Counted from the stretch's first letter, positions 18,773-28,145 are shown. The stretch is DNA of 64,000 bases from Sphaerospermopsis sp. SIO1G1 (GCA_010672785.1 JAAHFX010000003.1:360706-424705), one strand, 5' to 3'. Translations and numbers: made by a program. Notes: generated by a model from the letters alone, not told the origin.

Positions 18773-18992
18773 GGGCTTCCTGAAAAAATCTGAAAACTCT
18801 ACAGGTTATGGATTGTAGCTATTTTAGCTTACCAAAAGTGCAAACCTTCATAACATGGGAACTCGAACACCTTGGATTTAATTCCTGCTGAAAGGAAAAA
18901 TCATTAGCACTCAACTCTTGAAACTGTTCCCTGTTCCCTAGTCTCCCAGATAACTTTTACACCTAACGACAAGCAATGCTGACAGCAAACCC
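18773..18992. mobile_element. MITE-like element, family A copy 5
   Basis: Ends GGGCTTCCTGA and GACAGCAAACCC, flanked by perfect duplications TAGGTA (18767-18772, 18993-18998). The interior shares ACTCTTGAAACTGTTCCCTG with the copies at 510 and 3395. Confidence 0.85.
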
Positions 18993-19189
18993 TAGGTACT
19001 TGTATAAAAGTAATATCTTATTAGACCAATTCTGTGTCAGATATTACTAATATTATGCTCACCTTGTCTACTGATTATATAAATAATAAATAAGTAGTCG
19101 TGCAAAATAAATTTCATATTTAGGAAAGGGAACAGGTAACAGGTAACAGGGAACAGGTAAGAGCTATAAGGAAGGGATTTTTATTTATT

Positions 19190-19280
19190 AGACATCTGGT
19201 GAAAATTAAATTTGCATGACGTGAAACCCTTGTAGAGACGTTGCATGCAACGTCTCTACATTCTTTTTCACCAGATGTCT
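19190..19280. mobile_element. 91-bp inverted-repeat element with a central perfect palindrome
   Basis: Terminal inverted repeats AGACATCTGGTGAAAA and TTTTTCACCAGATGTCT enclose a 30-bp perfect palindrome at 19231-19260 (centre TTGCATGCAA, arms TGTAGAGACG/CGTCTCTACA). No coding capacity. Only one copy is in the window. Confidence 0.8.
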
Positions 19281-19284
19281 ATTT

Positions 19285-19377
19285 AGGAATTACGCAAAAT
19301 ATCTCTTGTAACCCTCTTACCTTCGTTTCCTTCGCTTCCTTCGTGGTTCATTCTTCCGTAACTTCTGCGTAAGTCCT
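19285..19377. mobile_element. Inverted-repeat element, family C copy (19.3 kb)
   Basis: Ends AGGAATTACGCAAAA and TTCTGCGTAAGTCCT are near-perfect inverted repeats. The interior ATATCTCTTGTAACCCTCTTA is shared, in inverse orientation, with copies at 40568 and 42151. Roughly 90 bp, non-coding. Confidence 0.82.
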
Positions 19378-19538
19378 GTTATTGCCAAAATATAGGAATC
19401 TGATTTGATTTTTGAAATTATTGGCGCAGACAGGTAACAGGGAAAAGTTTTAGACAGTTGCTAAGTTTGTTAGTTGTTATCCCCTACAATCTTGCACTTT
19501 TTAAATTTCAAATAGTCTTCACTGTAGAACCGATTTGA

Positions 19539-22052
19539 CTAAATGATATTAATTGGATCTACATCTATTGTCAGACTAACGGAAGAGGGACAAAGTGATC
19601 TAATTTCTGCCCAATCTGGTAAATTTGGTAAGTCATCTGGGAGAAACTTCAATAATATCTGCCAGCGATAACGATTAGCTACTCGTAAAATACTAGCCGG
19701 TGCTGGGCCTAATATCTCAAATCCCTGTTGTTGATTGAGGCTTATTGCCATGATTTGGGCTGTATTTTGTACTTGGATGGGATCAAGACTGCTCAATTTT
19801 AATAAAATTAATCTGCCATAGGGTGGATAGTTGAGCGCTTCCCTAGTTTCTAATTCTGCATCACAGAAGAATTGATAATTATAAGTTGTGACGGCTTCAA
19901 TAACTGGATGTTCTGGGGTATAGGTTTGGATGATAACTCTACCAGGATCTTCTCCTCTTCCGGCTCTACCTGCAACTTGGGTTAAGGTTTGAAATGCTCT
20001 TTCACTGGCGCGATAGTCTGATAAATGCAGTAAGCCATCCGCTGCTACTACACCTACTAGGGTAACTTCAGGTAAGTCTAAGCCTTTGGTGAGCATTTGT
20101 GTGCCTATTAATAGATCGGCTTCTTTGCTGGCAAATTGGCTGAGTAGTTTACGGTGTGAGCCTTTGTTGCGGGTGGTATCGCTGTCAAAACGGATGACTT
20201 TCAAGTCTGGGAATTGACGTTTGAGTTCTTGGGCGACTTTTTGTGTACCACTACCAAAAAATTTCAGGTATGGTGAGCTACATTCAGGACAGTGGGGAGG
20301 ATGCAATCGCCCATAGTTACAGTAGTGACATTTTAATAATTCGGGTGATCCTGTTTCGGTGTGATGATAGGACAGGGATACATCACAATTGGGACATTCA
20401 AGTACATAACCACAGCTACGACAGGATACAAAGGTACTATGTCCACGGCGATGGATAAATAATATTCCTTGTTGTTGTTTGGCTTTTAATTCTGTTAAAG
20501 CTGCTTGTAAGTTTCTACTAAATATGGAACGGTTTCCTGCGGCCAATTCCTGGCGCATATCTACTATTTCTACTGGTGGTAGGGGTTTGGAGTTGATGCG
20601 TTCGGGAAGGGATAGGTATTTAGTGGTGGGGTGATGGGGTGATGGGGTGGTGTTCTTTGTTTTCACAGAAAGCCAACTTTCTAAGGATGGGGTAGCAGAA
20701 CCTAAAATTAGGGGACAATTTTCTAATTCTGCACGCCATTGGGCAACTATTCGAGCATGGTAGGTAGGGATGGGTGCATCTTGTTTAAAGCTGCTGTCGT
20801 GTTCTTCATCGAGAATGATGATTCCTAAGTTGGGTAGGGGGGCAAAAATTGCACTACGTGTTCCGATTACTACTTGGGGTTCGCCTGTAAACATTTGTCG
20901 CCAAGTGTCGTAACGTTCTCCATCTGAGAGGGCGCTGTGATATACCTGGACTTTATTGCCAAAGCGGGCGCGAAATCTGTCTGTCAGTTGGGGTGTGAGT
21001 CCAATTTCTGGGACTAATACTAATGCTGATTTTCCTTGTTGGAGAAGGGGGGCGATCGCCTGGAGGTAAACTTCGGTTTTTCCTGAACCTGTGACTCCAT
21101 GTAATAAAACTTGGGTAAATTGATTTAATGATTGGATGGTTGCTAGGGCGTGGTTTTGGGCTGAGGTTAAATATTTAGCTTGATCCCCAGCTACATGGGG
21201 ATTTTCTTCTTTGCGTAATTTTTCCCGTTCTTCAATTACTATATATCCTTTTTTTTCTAAGGTTTTTAAGGTGGAGGTACTGGTGCTACAAGTTTGTAAT
21301 AATTCATTTTGCCATAGTTCCCCACCTTGTCGTTTTAAGTATTCAATAATTTCTTTTTGTCGTGGGGTTAAATCTTCTCGATTGTTTTCTAAAATTGTGA
21401 CTGTTTTTTGTCGTTTGGGACGATTACTTCTGGGTGGTTCTAGGTAGTTTTCAGCTAGTCCTAAGCGAATTAATTCACGAGTTCCTCTGTAGGCTGATTT
21501 AATTTTTTGTTGAATGTAGTAATAACTATAATCTCCACTGGGTGTTTTTTGTAAAAGTTGGATTACTTGTTGAGCCGTTGGTGACATAAAAACATTGGTG
21601 GCAATTTCTTGATTTTTACCTAAAGTTGTTAATCTTAAACGACGTTGCGATCGCCCTAATATCCCCGGTGGTAAAGCTATGCGAATTACTTGGATTAAAG
21701 GTGTATAGTAATAAGCTGCTATTTTATTTAGTAATTGCCAGTATTTACTAGGGAAAAAACTTTTAATTACAACATCTTCTACTTCCCGAATTTTTGCTGG
21801 TGCTAAATCTGCTGGAGGCTGAGATAACAACCGAATGGCTATTGCACCTAACTGTTGCGCTCCAAAGGGAACTGTGAGAATATCCCCTGGTTTTATTTCT
21901 AACTGTTCTGGTACTTTATATGTATATAAGTCTGTACTTCCTGCACAATCTACTAATACTTCAATCCATTGATTAACGTTGGTTTTTGAATGATATAAGT
22001 GACCTGGTTCAGCTACAGTTAAGGAAGATAAATTTAGATCCTGGATATACAT
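19539..22052 (-). CDS. priA: Primosomal protein N' (replication restart helicase PriA)
   Basis: The 837-residue protein has the PriA arrangement: an N-terminal 3'-DNA-end-binding region, Walker A GVTGSGKT (319-326), DEEH box in IILDEEHDSSFKQD, and a cysteine cluster for two zinc ions (CRSCGYVLECPNC, then CHYCNYG and CPEC) between the two helicase lobes. The C-terminal helicase motif QVAGRAGRG is intact. PriA reloads the replisome at stalled forks. It is longer than E. coli PriA (732) mainly by an extended N-terminal half, as usual in cyanobacteria. Confidence 0.97.
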   Translation of the reverse strand: MYIQDLNLSSLTVAEPGHLYHSKTNVNQWIEVLVDCAGSTDLYTYKVPEQLEIKPGDILTVPFGAQQLGAIAIRLLSQPPADLAPAKIREVEDVVIKSFFPSKYWQLLNKIAAYYYTPLIQVIRIALPPGILGRSQRRLRLTTLGKNQEIATNVFMSPTAQQVIQLLQKTPSGDYSYYYIQQKIKSAYRGTRELIRLGLAENYLEPPRSNRPKRQKTVTILENNREDLTPRQKEIIEYLKRQGGELWQNELLQTCSTSTSTLKTLEKKGYIVIEEREKLRKEENPHVAGDQAKYLTSAQNHALATIQSLNQFTQVLLHGVTGSGKTEVYLQAIAPLLQQGKSALVLVPEIGLTPQLTDRFRARFGNKVQVYHSALSDGERYDTWRQMFTGEPQVVIGTRSAIFAPLPNLGIIILDEEHDSSFKQDAPIPTYHARIVAQWRAELENCPLILGSATPSLESWLSVKTKNTTPSPHHPTTKYLSLPERINSKPLPPVEIVDMRQELAAGNRSIFSRNLQAALTELKAKQQQGILFIHRRGHSTFVSCRSCGYVLECPNCDVSLSYHHTETGSPELLKCHYCNYGRLHPPHCPECSSPYLKFFGSGTQKVAQELKRQFPDLKVIRFDSDTTRNKGSHRKLLSQFASKEADLLIGTQMLTKGLDLPEVTLVGVVAADGLLHLSDYRASERAFQTLTQVAGRAGRGEDPGRVIIQTYTPEHPVIEAVTTYNYQFFCDAELETREALNYPPYGRLILLKLSSLDPIQVQNTAQIMAISLNQQQGFEILGPAPASILRVANRYRWQILLKFLPDDLPNLPDWAEIRSLCPSSVSLTIDVDPINII

Positions 22053-23109
22053 ATTTTTGCTTTATGAATAAATGTTTATTTACTTAATTTAATGTAGTTC
22101 AATTATTTTTCTTAATTTATTTTTCAACTTTACTACAACTAAACTGTATTTTACAATACTTTTGCTGACAATTATAGTTGATGATTTATATTTTGTGTAA
22201 TTTAGTAAACAAATTATTTTCTCCGCTATGTGTAATAACTATTTGATGCTAACTAGATAAATCAAGGTATATTAGGTGTTGTGAAATTGTTTTTTGAGGT
22301 TTATAAAAAAGGGGGATGATTTTTTTAGCAATTAGTGGATATTCACTATTTTTTCTGCGTGGTGCGCTTTTCAAGAATCAGGATTGTCCGGATTTTAAGC
22401 TGCATTTTTTGTAATTTGGATTATTTAGGAAGCGTTAAATTTCCTAATCAAATTCACACAAAATTTTAGGTAAATACATGAAAATTTAAGATATAGGATC
22501 TTTAGATGGAATTTTTATATTTGTTAAAGTTGATAAATTTTGAGAGGATTTAACAAACCTAGTGATTAATTAAGAAAAACTAAGGAATAAACCGACTCTT
22601 AGCATAAAAAGATGGTATTTTGGGTGCAAAGGCAATATCAATTGTCTCTATCAGTAACCAGAAAATGACTAGCAGCAGCGGATTTTCCTTGCTAATTAGA
22701 CATTATAGCTATATTAGCTATTGGCTCTGGGTCAGTAGCAAGAAAAGCTAAAATACAGATAATGACAACTATTTGTGAGGGTGTAATTGACCAAAATTAA
22801 TGTTTTTGAAAATCTTTGCTATTCCTAATTTTGATTGAACTCAGACTCCTGTGTGGGTTAAGTTAGACCTCCTTACTCAATACTTAATTTACTTGATTAG
22901 TCTAAGAGTTGTCAGCTATGTAGAACAGGTAAGGTGAAAAGATATGCTTTTTCCTTGCTGAGTTAACTCAAAAATCCTCACAATATTGAACCTCTACTGA
23001 ATCCTAAATTCTTACAGGAATTTTCTAGAAGAATGTATTTGGCTAAGTAAAAGGGTGTTTTTGTCCTGATAGGAAAGCTACCAGTCCTCAAATTAGCAGC
23101 TGTCACTGA
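22053..23109. other. 1-kb gene-free region upstream of the sigma factor gene
   Basis: Very AT-rich, between two divergently transcribed genes (priA leftward, sigma factor rightward). I found no gene, tRNA, clear terminator or element with both ends. A short word AATCAGGATT-CCGGATTTTA near 22377 resembles one at 24553. A long regulatory leader for the sigma factor is plausible but no motif supports it. Confidence 0.55.
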
Positions 23110-24285
23110 ATGATGTACCAAACAAAGCAAAAATCCCACAAGGAAACTATGAATATTGCTGAATTGGGAAAAAAAATGGAAATACTAGATAATGCTGCTG
23201 ATCAAGAAGAACCATCACTTGATAGTTTAGATGCAGTAGTATTTGAAGACTCCTCAATTGTCGAAAATTTAGACTCAGAAATCAAGGGCGAGGATGAAAT
23301 GGCCGCTGCTCGCCCTTCGGGATATAATAAAACCGAACATGATGATGCTGTGGGCGCGTTTTTTAAGGAAATGGCGCGTTATCCTCTACTTAAAGCCGAA
23401 GAAGAGGTAGAGTTAGCTCGTCGAGTTAAGTTTTTGGAAGATGTTAAAAACTTACAAGAGGCCTTAGAGACAGAGTGGAATCAGACTCCTAACAAAAGCG
23501 AAGTTGCTGCTAGATTTGATCTTACAGAAAAACAACTAGAAAACCGACTCTATCAAGGAAGGGTAGCGAAGCGGAAAATGATCCGCTCAAATTTGCGGTT
23601 AGTAGTTTCTATTGCTAAACGATATCTTAATCGAGGTGTTCCTTTTTTAGATTTAATTCAAGAAGGAGCAATGGGGTTAAACCGTGCTACAGAAAAGTTT
23701 GATCCCGATAAAGGTTATAAATTTTCAACTTATGCTTATTGGTGGATACGTCAAGCCATTACACGGGCGATCGCAAATGATGCCCGCACTATTCGTTTAC
23801 CTATTCATATTGTTGAAAAACTCAACAAATTGAAAAAGGCGCAGCGAGAACTAAAACAAAAACTCTCTCGCAACCCGACGGAAGCGGAAATGGCAGAACA
23901 TTTGGAAATAACTGTTCAACAATTACGTCAACTGCAACAATTACGTCGCCAAGCGTTATCCTTAAATCACCGTGTTGGGAAGGAAGAAGACACGGAATTA
24001 ATGGATTTGTTGGAAGATGAAGATAACCAATCTCCAGAAGCAAAAATGAATGAAAACATGATGCGTCAGGAGATTTGGGAAGTGTTAGGTGATGTTCTTA
24101 CTCCTAGGGAAAAAGATGTAATTTCTTTACGTTATGGTTTAACTACTAGCGAACCATGCACTTTGGAAGAAGTAGGAAATATGTTTAATCTTTCCCGTGA
24201 AAGAGTGAGACAAATTCAAAGTAAAGCGATGCGAAAATTACGTCGTCCGCATATTGCTAAACGTTTAAAGGGTTGGTTAATTTAA
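23110..24285 (+). CDS. sigC: Group 2 sigma-70 factor, probably SigC
   Basis: The 391-residue protein has an acidic N-terminal stretch (1-75), region 1.2 (AVGAFFKEMARYPLLKAEEE), region 2 (NLRLVVSIAKRYLNRGVPFL through STYAYWWIRQAITRAIAND), region 3 and region 4 with TPREKDVISLRYGL and the helix-turn-helix TLEEVGNMFNLSRERVRQIQ. It lacks the large region 1.1 of a primary factor. Other cyanobacterial group 2 factors (SigB/D/E) are shorter and carry RRTTDLVRLYLQ in region 1.2, which is absent. Length and region 1.2 point to SigC, a factor tied to stress and early heterocyst differentiation in Anabaena. The SigC assignment is inference. Confidence 0.93.
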   Translation: MMYQTKQKSHKETMNIAELGKKMEILDNAADQEEPSLDSLDAVVFEDSSIVENLDSEIKGEDEMAAARPSGYNKTEHDDAVGAFFKEMARYPLLKAEEEVELARRVKFLEDVKNLQEALETEWNQTPNKSEVAARFDLTEKQLENRLYQGRVAKRKMIRSNLRLVVSIAKRYLNRGVPFLDLIQEGAMGLNRATEKFDPDKGYKFSTYAYWWIRQAITRAIANDARTIRLPIHIVEKLNKLKKAQRELKQKLSRNPTEAEMAEHLEITVQQLRQLQQLRRQALSLNHRVGKEEDTELMDLLEDEDNQSPEAKMNENMMRQEIWEVLGDVLTPREKDVISLRYGLTTSEPCTLEEVGNMFNLSRERVRQIQSKAMRKLRRPHIAKRLKGWLI

Positions 24286-24436
24286 GAGATTATATTGCTA
24301 TGCACTAAGTGACAGGAAACAGGTGACAGGGAACAGACCAAAAGATAGACAATAGGCTTCTCTCTTCCCTGGTTCATCTCTAAATTTATTTACACAACCA
24401 TGTAATAGGATCAAGGATTAAGATACTAAGGGACGA

Positions 24437-24502
24437 AGATCCCCGACTTCTTTTACTAATCCTATCAAAGAACGATAAACTTATCATAGAAGTCGGGGAT
24501 CT
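24437..24502. repeat. 15-bp perfect inverted repeat around a 36-bp loop
   Basis: AGATCCCCGACTTCT at 24437-24451 is the exact reverse complement of 24488-24502. It could be a short element or a strong hairpin about 150 bp downstream of the sigma factor gene. There is no T-run after it, so it is not a typical intrinsic terminator. Confidence 0.7.
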
Positions 24503-24810
24503 AAAAATCAAAATGATCCACAAATTTCTATTTTCAGGACTACATTTTTTGTCTGAATCAGGATTTCCAGGATTTTAGGATGTACAGGATGATGTTTTTT
24601 ATGAGTTTTCAATTTATTAACAATTCATGGAATATCGAACCACAGAGACACAGAGAACACAGAGGAAGAGGATTAAAATTTAGGAGTTAGGTAAAATCTA
24701 CTTCAAATACTGTCATTGCGACGAAAGGAAGCAATCTCAAAACCAGAAGTTGAGTTAAAGTCTTAATAAGTTAAACTATTGATTGACTGTAAATTTGAGA
24801 CTCAAGACAA

Positions 24811-25296
24811 ATGATTAATAAAAATGATGTAATGATTCGCTTTGCTCAACCTGAAGATAGTAATGTATTATTTGCACTAGCTCAGGGCTTAGCTGAATAT
24901 GAAAAATTGTCTATTACTGGTAATGCGGAAAAATTAAAGGAACATTTATTTGGTGAACCAAAATATGCAGAGGCAATTTTAGCCGAAGTGGATAATAAAG
25001 CTGTGGGTTTTGCTTTATTTTTTCATAACTATTCGACTTTTTTAACTAAACCAGGAATTTATTTAGAAGATTTGTTTGTGTTGCCAGAATATCGCCGTCA
25101 AGGTATTGGTAAATCTTTATTAAAAAAACTAGCACAAATAGGGGTAGAAAGGAATTGTGGAAGGTTAGAATGGAGTGTTTTAGATTGGAATGTTTCTGCT
25201 CAGGAATTCTACCGTAGTATGGGAGCAGATATTTTAGAAGAATGGCGTATTTGTAGGGTGCGTGAAGTTGGTATTGCTGAGTTGGCAAATAAATAA
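24811..25296 (+). CDS. GNAT-family N-acetyltransferase
   Basis: The 161-residue protein is a single GNAT domain. The acetyl-CoA-binding motif A is YLEDLFVLPEYRRQGIGKSL (R/QxxGxG as RRQGIG, about residues 94-99), followed by CGRLEWSVLDWNVSAQEFYRSMG (motif B). The overall pattern resembles the spermidine/spermine-type acetyltransferase subgroup, so a small amine could be the substrate, but this cannot be read directly. No operon partner: it is flanked by repeats on both sides. Confidence 0.9.
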   Translation: MINKNDVMIRFAQPEDSNVLFALAQGLAEYEKLSITGNAEKLKEHLFGEPKYAEAILAEVDNKAVGFALFFHNYSTFLTKPGIYLEDLFVLPEYRRQGIGKSLLKKLAQIGVERNCGRLEWSVLDWNVSAQEFYRSMGADILEEWRICRVREVGIAELANK

Positions 25297-25365
25297 TAGT
25301 CTATTTATTTACAGGTAAAGCAAAGGCTTATTGGTATCAAGTTAGGCTACATATAGCTTATCTAT

Positions 25366-25486
25366 TACAGCAAATTTTATTGCTATGAGGTACAAATCAT
25401 AATAATTAAAATCTTGTGGGGTGGGCAGTGTGGGGTGGGCATCTTGCCCGCCAATAACGTACCTCATGATATCGGAAAGTGCTGTA
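25366..25486. mobile_element. Inverted-repeat element, family B copy 1
   Basis: The ends TACAGCA... and ...TGCTGTA enclose inner repeats ATGAGGTAC and GTACCTCAT. The interior has GGGTGGGCATCTTGCCCGCC. A second copy with the same order of blocks lies at 54148-54254. Size 121 bp; no coding capacity. Confidence 0.8.
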
Positions 25487-25797
25487 AATTCCACACCCAC
25501 CAGAGAATAAATTCTCTGTCTCATAGCTCAAGTCTTTTTTTTAGATAAAAGGGCAAGTTTATGTGGTTAATTAATTTAATATTTAATCCAATATATTCAA
25601 GCCAAATTTTTAACTGGTATTTTATAAAATTTTGTATCCTGAGATATTTCTCCTCTCTTAATTCTTAATATTTACTTCAAAGTTTATATCTTCAAGAAAA
25701 ATTTATAAATTCAATTTTACAAATTCTTCAGATATCTGCAAAACTCTTGCTATCACTATAAATTTAACTCTTTATATTAATAATTTAACTCAAGTTT

Positions 25798-25808
25798 GAC
25801 AGCCTGTC
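25798..25808. promoter_or_regulatory. Palindrome in the petJ1 promoter, candidate repressor operator
   Basis: GACAGCCTGTC is an 11-bp palindrome with one central base, overlapping a TTGACA hexamer (25796-25801). The same palindrome is at the same relative place before the second petJ (27309-27319), and both are followed by TTGACT. BlaI/CopY-type repressors, such as cyanobacterial PetR, use operators of the GACA/TACA-N-TGTC/TGTA kind, so it may be a copper-linked operator. That link is inference. Confidence 0.55.
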
Positions 25809-25890
25809 TATTGACTTCAAGAACTTACTTTAAACAAAATAATGAGAGATCCTCGCACCCAATCAACTCTTGTTGTAGAGAGAACACGAC

Positions 25891-26214
25891 ATGAAAAAGA
25901 TTATTTCCGTATTACTTTTAGTTGTTACAATCTTCACCTTTGCTTTTAGTAGTCCTGCTTTAGCAGCAGATGGAAAAGCAGTATTTACAGCTAACTGTAA
26001 TGCTTGTCATTCAGGTGGTGGTAATACAGTAAATTCTGCTAAAACTTTAAGTAAAGAACACTTGGAAGCAAATGATATGTATTCCCAAGAAGCTATCATT
26101 TCTCAAGTTACAAATGGTAAAAATGCTATGCCAGCTTTCAAAGGTCGTCTTAATGATGATGAAATTGCCAGTGTATCTGCTTATGTAATGGAACAAGCAG
26201 AAGCTGGTTGGTAG
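25891..26214 (+). CDS. petJ: Cytochrome c6 (first copy)
   Basis: The 107-residue precursor has a Sec signal peptide with a likely cleavage after SPALA (residue 25). The mature protein carries the haem-binding CNACH (C36, C39, H40) and the axial methionine in AMPAFKG (M80). Cytochrome c6 moves electrons from cytochrome b6f to photosystem I or terminal oxidase in the thylakoid lumen and replaces plastocyanin under copper shortage. A paralogue follows 1.2 kb downstream. Mature-protein differences (ADGKAVF versus [10 protein letters not shown]) show that the two are not recent identical duplicates. Confidence 0.97.
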   Translation: MKKIISVLLLVVTIFTFAFSSPALAADGKAVFTANCNACHSGGGNTVNSAKTLSKEHLEANDMYSQEAIISQVTNGKNAMPAFKGRLNDDEIASVSAYVMEQAEAGW

Positions 26215-26299
26215 TAGGTTAAATACTAGATAATTAACTACTAGCGGGGCTTTTTGTCCCGCTACTTGCTAATATCTGAAGTTTTTTGAGGAGAGGGTG

Positions 26300-27226
26300 A
26301 TGAATTATTTGTGGCAATTATGTTTGAGTATTATAATTACTTTTGTAGGTTGTTTTTTTATCAATATTACAAATTCATTGGCTCTGGAAAGTAGCACAAT
26401 TACAGCTATTGATTGGTTTAAAATGGGTGTCCAGCAAATACAGGAAAATCATTACCCAGCAGCAATTGAATATTTCAATTTAGCAATTGAAACAAAGGAT
26501 AATTATACAGCAGCTTACAAAAATCGTTGTTTAGCTTATTTACAAATAGCAGATTATTCACAAGCAATTAAAAGCTGCAATCAGGCTTTAAATTTGGCAT
26601 CTCCAGATTCGGAAGTTTATCTCAATATAGGATTAGCAAAATACAGACAAGGAAATTATTTAAAAGCTATCAAAGATTACAATCAAGCATTAATTTTAAA
26701 ACCAGATGATTTTCGGGTTTACTATAATCGAGGTCTTGCTTTTGCCGCACAAGATGATCTTACTCAAGCTATTGCTGATTATAATCAGGCTTTAAGTGCA
26801 ATTCCAGCAAATAATATAAATTATAATTCATCATTAGTAGATATCTATAATGATAAAGGTTTGGCTTATTTTGAATTGGGTAATTTTTCTCAAGCGATGA
26901 ATAACTTTGGTTTAGCAATTAGTTTAAATTCTGATGATGATAGGGCATATTTTAATCGGGGTTGTGTCTGTGAACGTAGTGGTGATAATTTAGGTGCAAG
27001 ATATAATTTTTCACAAGTGATTCAGATTCAACCTGGGAATGCTCTAGCTTATTTCAATCGGGGAGTAGCTAATTATCATTTAGGATATTATCAAAAGGCA
27101 ATTAGTGATTTACAACAAGCATCTATACATTTTGAGAAAAAAGGGCAAGAACTCGCTTATAAAAATACTTTAGAATTACTTAAAGTTGTGCAATCAACAA
27201 TGTCATCTGTACTGGAAATTGTTTAA
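26300..27226 (+). CDS. Exported TPR-repeat protein between the two petJ genes
   Basis: The 308-residue protein has an N-terminal hydrophobic segment (about 1-25, signal peptide or anchor) followed by seven or so tetratricopeptide repeats (units such as YLNIGLAKYRQGNYLKAIKDY and VYYNRGLAFAAQDDLTQAI). TPR arrays mediate protein-protein contact. The start is the ATG at 26300, right after a GAGGAGAGGG ribosome-binding site; a GTG one codon earlier is also in frame. It may be co-transcribed with petJ1, 85 bp upstream, although a hairpin without T-run (about 26245-26266) lies between. Its role is unknown; photosynthetic complex assembly is only a guess from context. Confidence 0.88.
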   Translation: MNYLWQLCLSIIITFVGCFFINITNSLALESSTITAIDWFKMGVQQIQENHYPAAIEYFNLAIETKDNYTAAYKNRCLAYLQIADYSQAIKSCNQALNLASPDSEVYLNIGLAKYRQGNYLKAIKDYNQALILKPDDFRVYYNRGLAFAAQDDLTQAIADYNQALSAIPANNINYNSSLVDIYNDKGLAYFELGNFSQAMNNFGLAISLNSDDDRAYFNRGCVCERSGDNLGARYNFSQVIQIQPGNALAYFNRGVANYHLGYYQKAISDLQQASIHFEKKGQELAYKNTLELLKVVQSTMSSVLEIV

Positions 27227-27308
27227 AGTGTTCACTGGTAAGCTACATCTTAAGTGAATAGTAAATAACTATAATATTCTTCATTTACCTTTACATATCG
27301 AAATATTT

Positions 27309-27319
27309 GACAGTCTGTC
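27309..27319. promoter_or_regulatory. Palindrome in the petJ2 promoter, candidate repressor operator
   Basis: GACAGTCTGTC matches the palindrome before petJ1, again overlapping TTGACA and followed by TTGACT. TTGACT (27321-27326) with GATAAT 18 bases later gives a fair sigma-70-type promoter, so the palindrome would sit just upstream of it. Confidence 0.55.
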
Positions 27320-27397
27320 GTTTGACTAATGCAACATTATCAACTGATAATCTCTGAGGACATTCAACTTAGTCAACGATTCGAGAGAGAACACAAC

Positions 27398-27730
27398 ATG
27401 AAAAAAGTTATTTCTATACTTTTGTTAGCAGCTACAATCTTCACATTTGCTTTTAGTAGTCCAGCTTTAGCAGCAGATGCAGCGGCAGGAAAAGGAATAT
27501 TTACAGCTAATTGTAATGCTTGTCATGCAGGTGGTAAGAATGCAGTCAATCCTGCAAAAACCTTGAGTAAAGAAGATTTGGAAAAGTATGGTATGTACTC
27601 CGCAGAAGCTATTATTACTCAAGTTACAAATGGTAAGAATGCTATGCCAGCTTTCAGAGGTCGTTTAAAGCCAGAACAAATTGAAAATGTAGCTGCTTAT
27701 GTACTAGAACAAGCGGAAGCTGGCTGGTAG
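27398..27730 (+). CDS. petJ: Cytochrome c6 (second copy)
   Basis: The 110-residue precursor has a signal peptide ending SPALA, haem motif CNACH (C39, C42, H43) and axial methionine in AMPAFRG (M83). It is about 75% identical to the first copy by eye and has the usual EQAEAGW end. The frame extends 23 codons upstream to 27329, but the ATG at 27398 matches the first copy, including the AGAGAGAACACRAC leader just before the start. It ends before a clear intrinsic terminator at 27772. Confidence 0.96.
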   Translation: MKKVISILLLAATIFTFAFSSPALAADAAAGKGIFTANCNACHAGGKNAVNPAKTLSKEDLEKYGMYSAEAIITQVTNGKNAMPAFRGRLKPEQIENVAAYVLEQAEAGW

Positions 27731-27771
27731 AATTAAGTGAATTTTACATTATAATTTATATCTTAGATAGG

Positions 27772-27805
27772 ATACCCGATTTTGCTGAAGTCGGGTATTT
27801 ATTTA
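27772..27805 (+). terminator. Intrinsic terminator after the second petJ
   Basis: ATACCCGA and TCGGGTAT form an 8-bp stem with an 11-base loop, followed by TTATTTATTG. It lies 42 bp after the petJ2 stop. Confidence 0.75.
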
Positions 27806-27827
27806 TTGTTTAAAATCTAAAATAAAT

Positions 27828-28124
27828 ATGAGAGCAAGAATTGAAAATCAAGTTTTATTTATTCATAAAGAGGATATTCCAGAATTTAAAAAAGGCGGTT
27901 CTGTAGTCAGAAATTCTTATTTTTGGGCTTTACGTTCTATTGCTGGCCGTGCTAAACGCGGTAGTGATTGGGAATATGAATCTGAAGTCTGGTTAGCTTT
28001 AACAAGAATGTTGATGTCTTTTATTGAGTCAGGATATTTAGGATATCGGGAAACAACTTTAGAATTTCCTTTATCCCAAGGAGAAATTCCTAGTATTTTA
28101 AAGGATGTTTCTACTTGGGAATAG
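27828..28124 (+). CDS. Small hypothetical protein
   Basis: This 98-residue basic protein has no signal peptide or motif I recognise. Notable segments are VVRNSYFWALRSIAGRAKRG and ESEVWLALTRMLMSFIESGY, which look helical. Codon use matches the neighbours and the frame begins 23 bp after the petJ2 terminator, so it is probably a real gene with its own promoter. It faces the DUF928 gene tail to tail, 21 bp between stops. Confidence 0.7.
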   Translation: MRARIENQVLFIHKEDIPEFKKGGSVVRNSYFWALRSIAGRAKRGSDWEYESEVWLALTRMLMSFIESGYLGYRETTLEFPLSQGEIPSILKDVSTWE

Positions 28125-28145
28125 TATGAAATTATCGGAAATTCT

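Larger units (their letters stand above)
18712..19538. other. Element pile-up between kdpA and priA
   Basis: No gene. In order: a family A element (18773-18992), a lone family D end (19092-19130), GGTAACAG short tandem units (19130-19165), a palindromic element (19190-19280) and a family C element (19285-19377). The two divergently oriented promoter regions are therefore short: both flanking genes read leftward, so only kdpA has its start side here. Confidence 0.75.
25297..25890. other. petJ1 upstream region with one inverted-repeat element
   Basis: The first half holds the family B element (25366-25486). The second half is very AT-rich and ends in the petJ leader with the operator-like palindrome at 25798-25808. 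No gene is supportable. Confidence 0.65.

Noticed and set aside
24437..24502. Intrinsic terminator of the sigma factor gene
   Set aside because: The stem is perfect but the loop is 36 bases and no T-run follows; listed as an inverted repeat instead.
25342..25524. Minus-strand frame across the family B element
   Set aside because: It lies almost wholly in the element and has no homology that I recognise.
27329..27397. Longer N terminus of the second cytochrome c6
   Set aside because: The start at 27398 aligns with the first copy, including the leader sequence, and gives a normal signal peptide.
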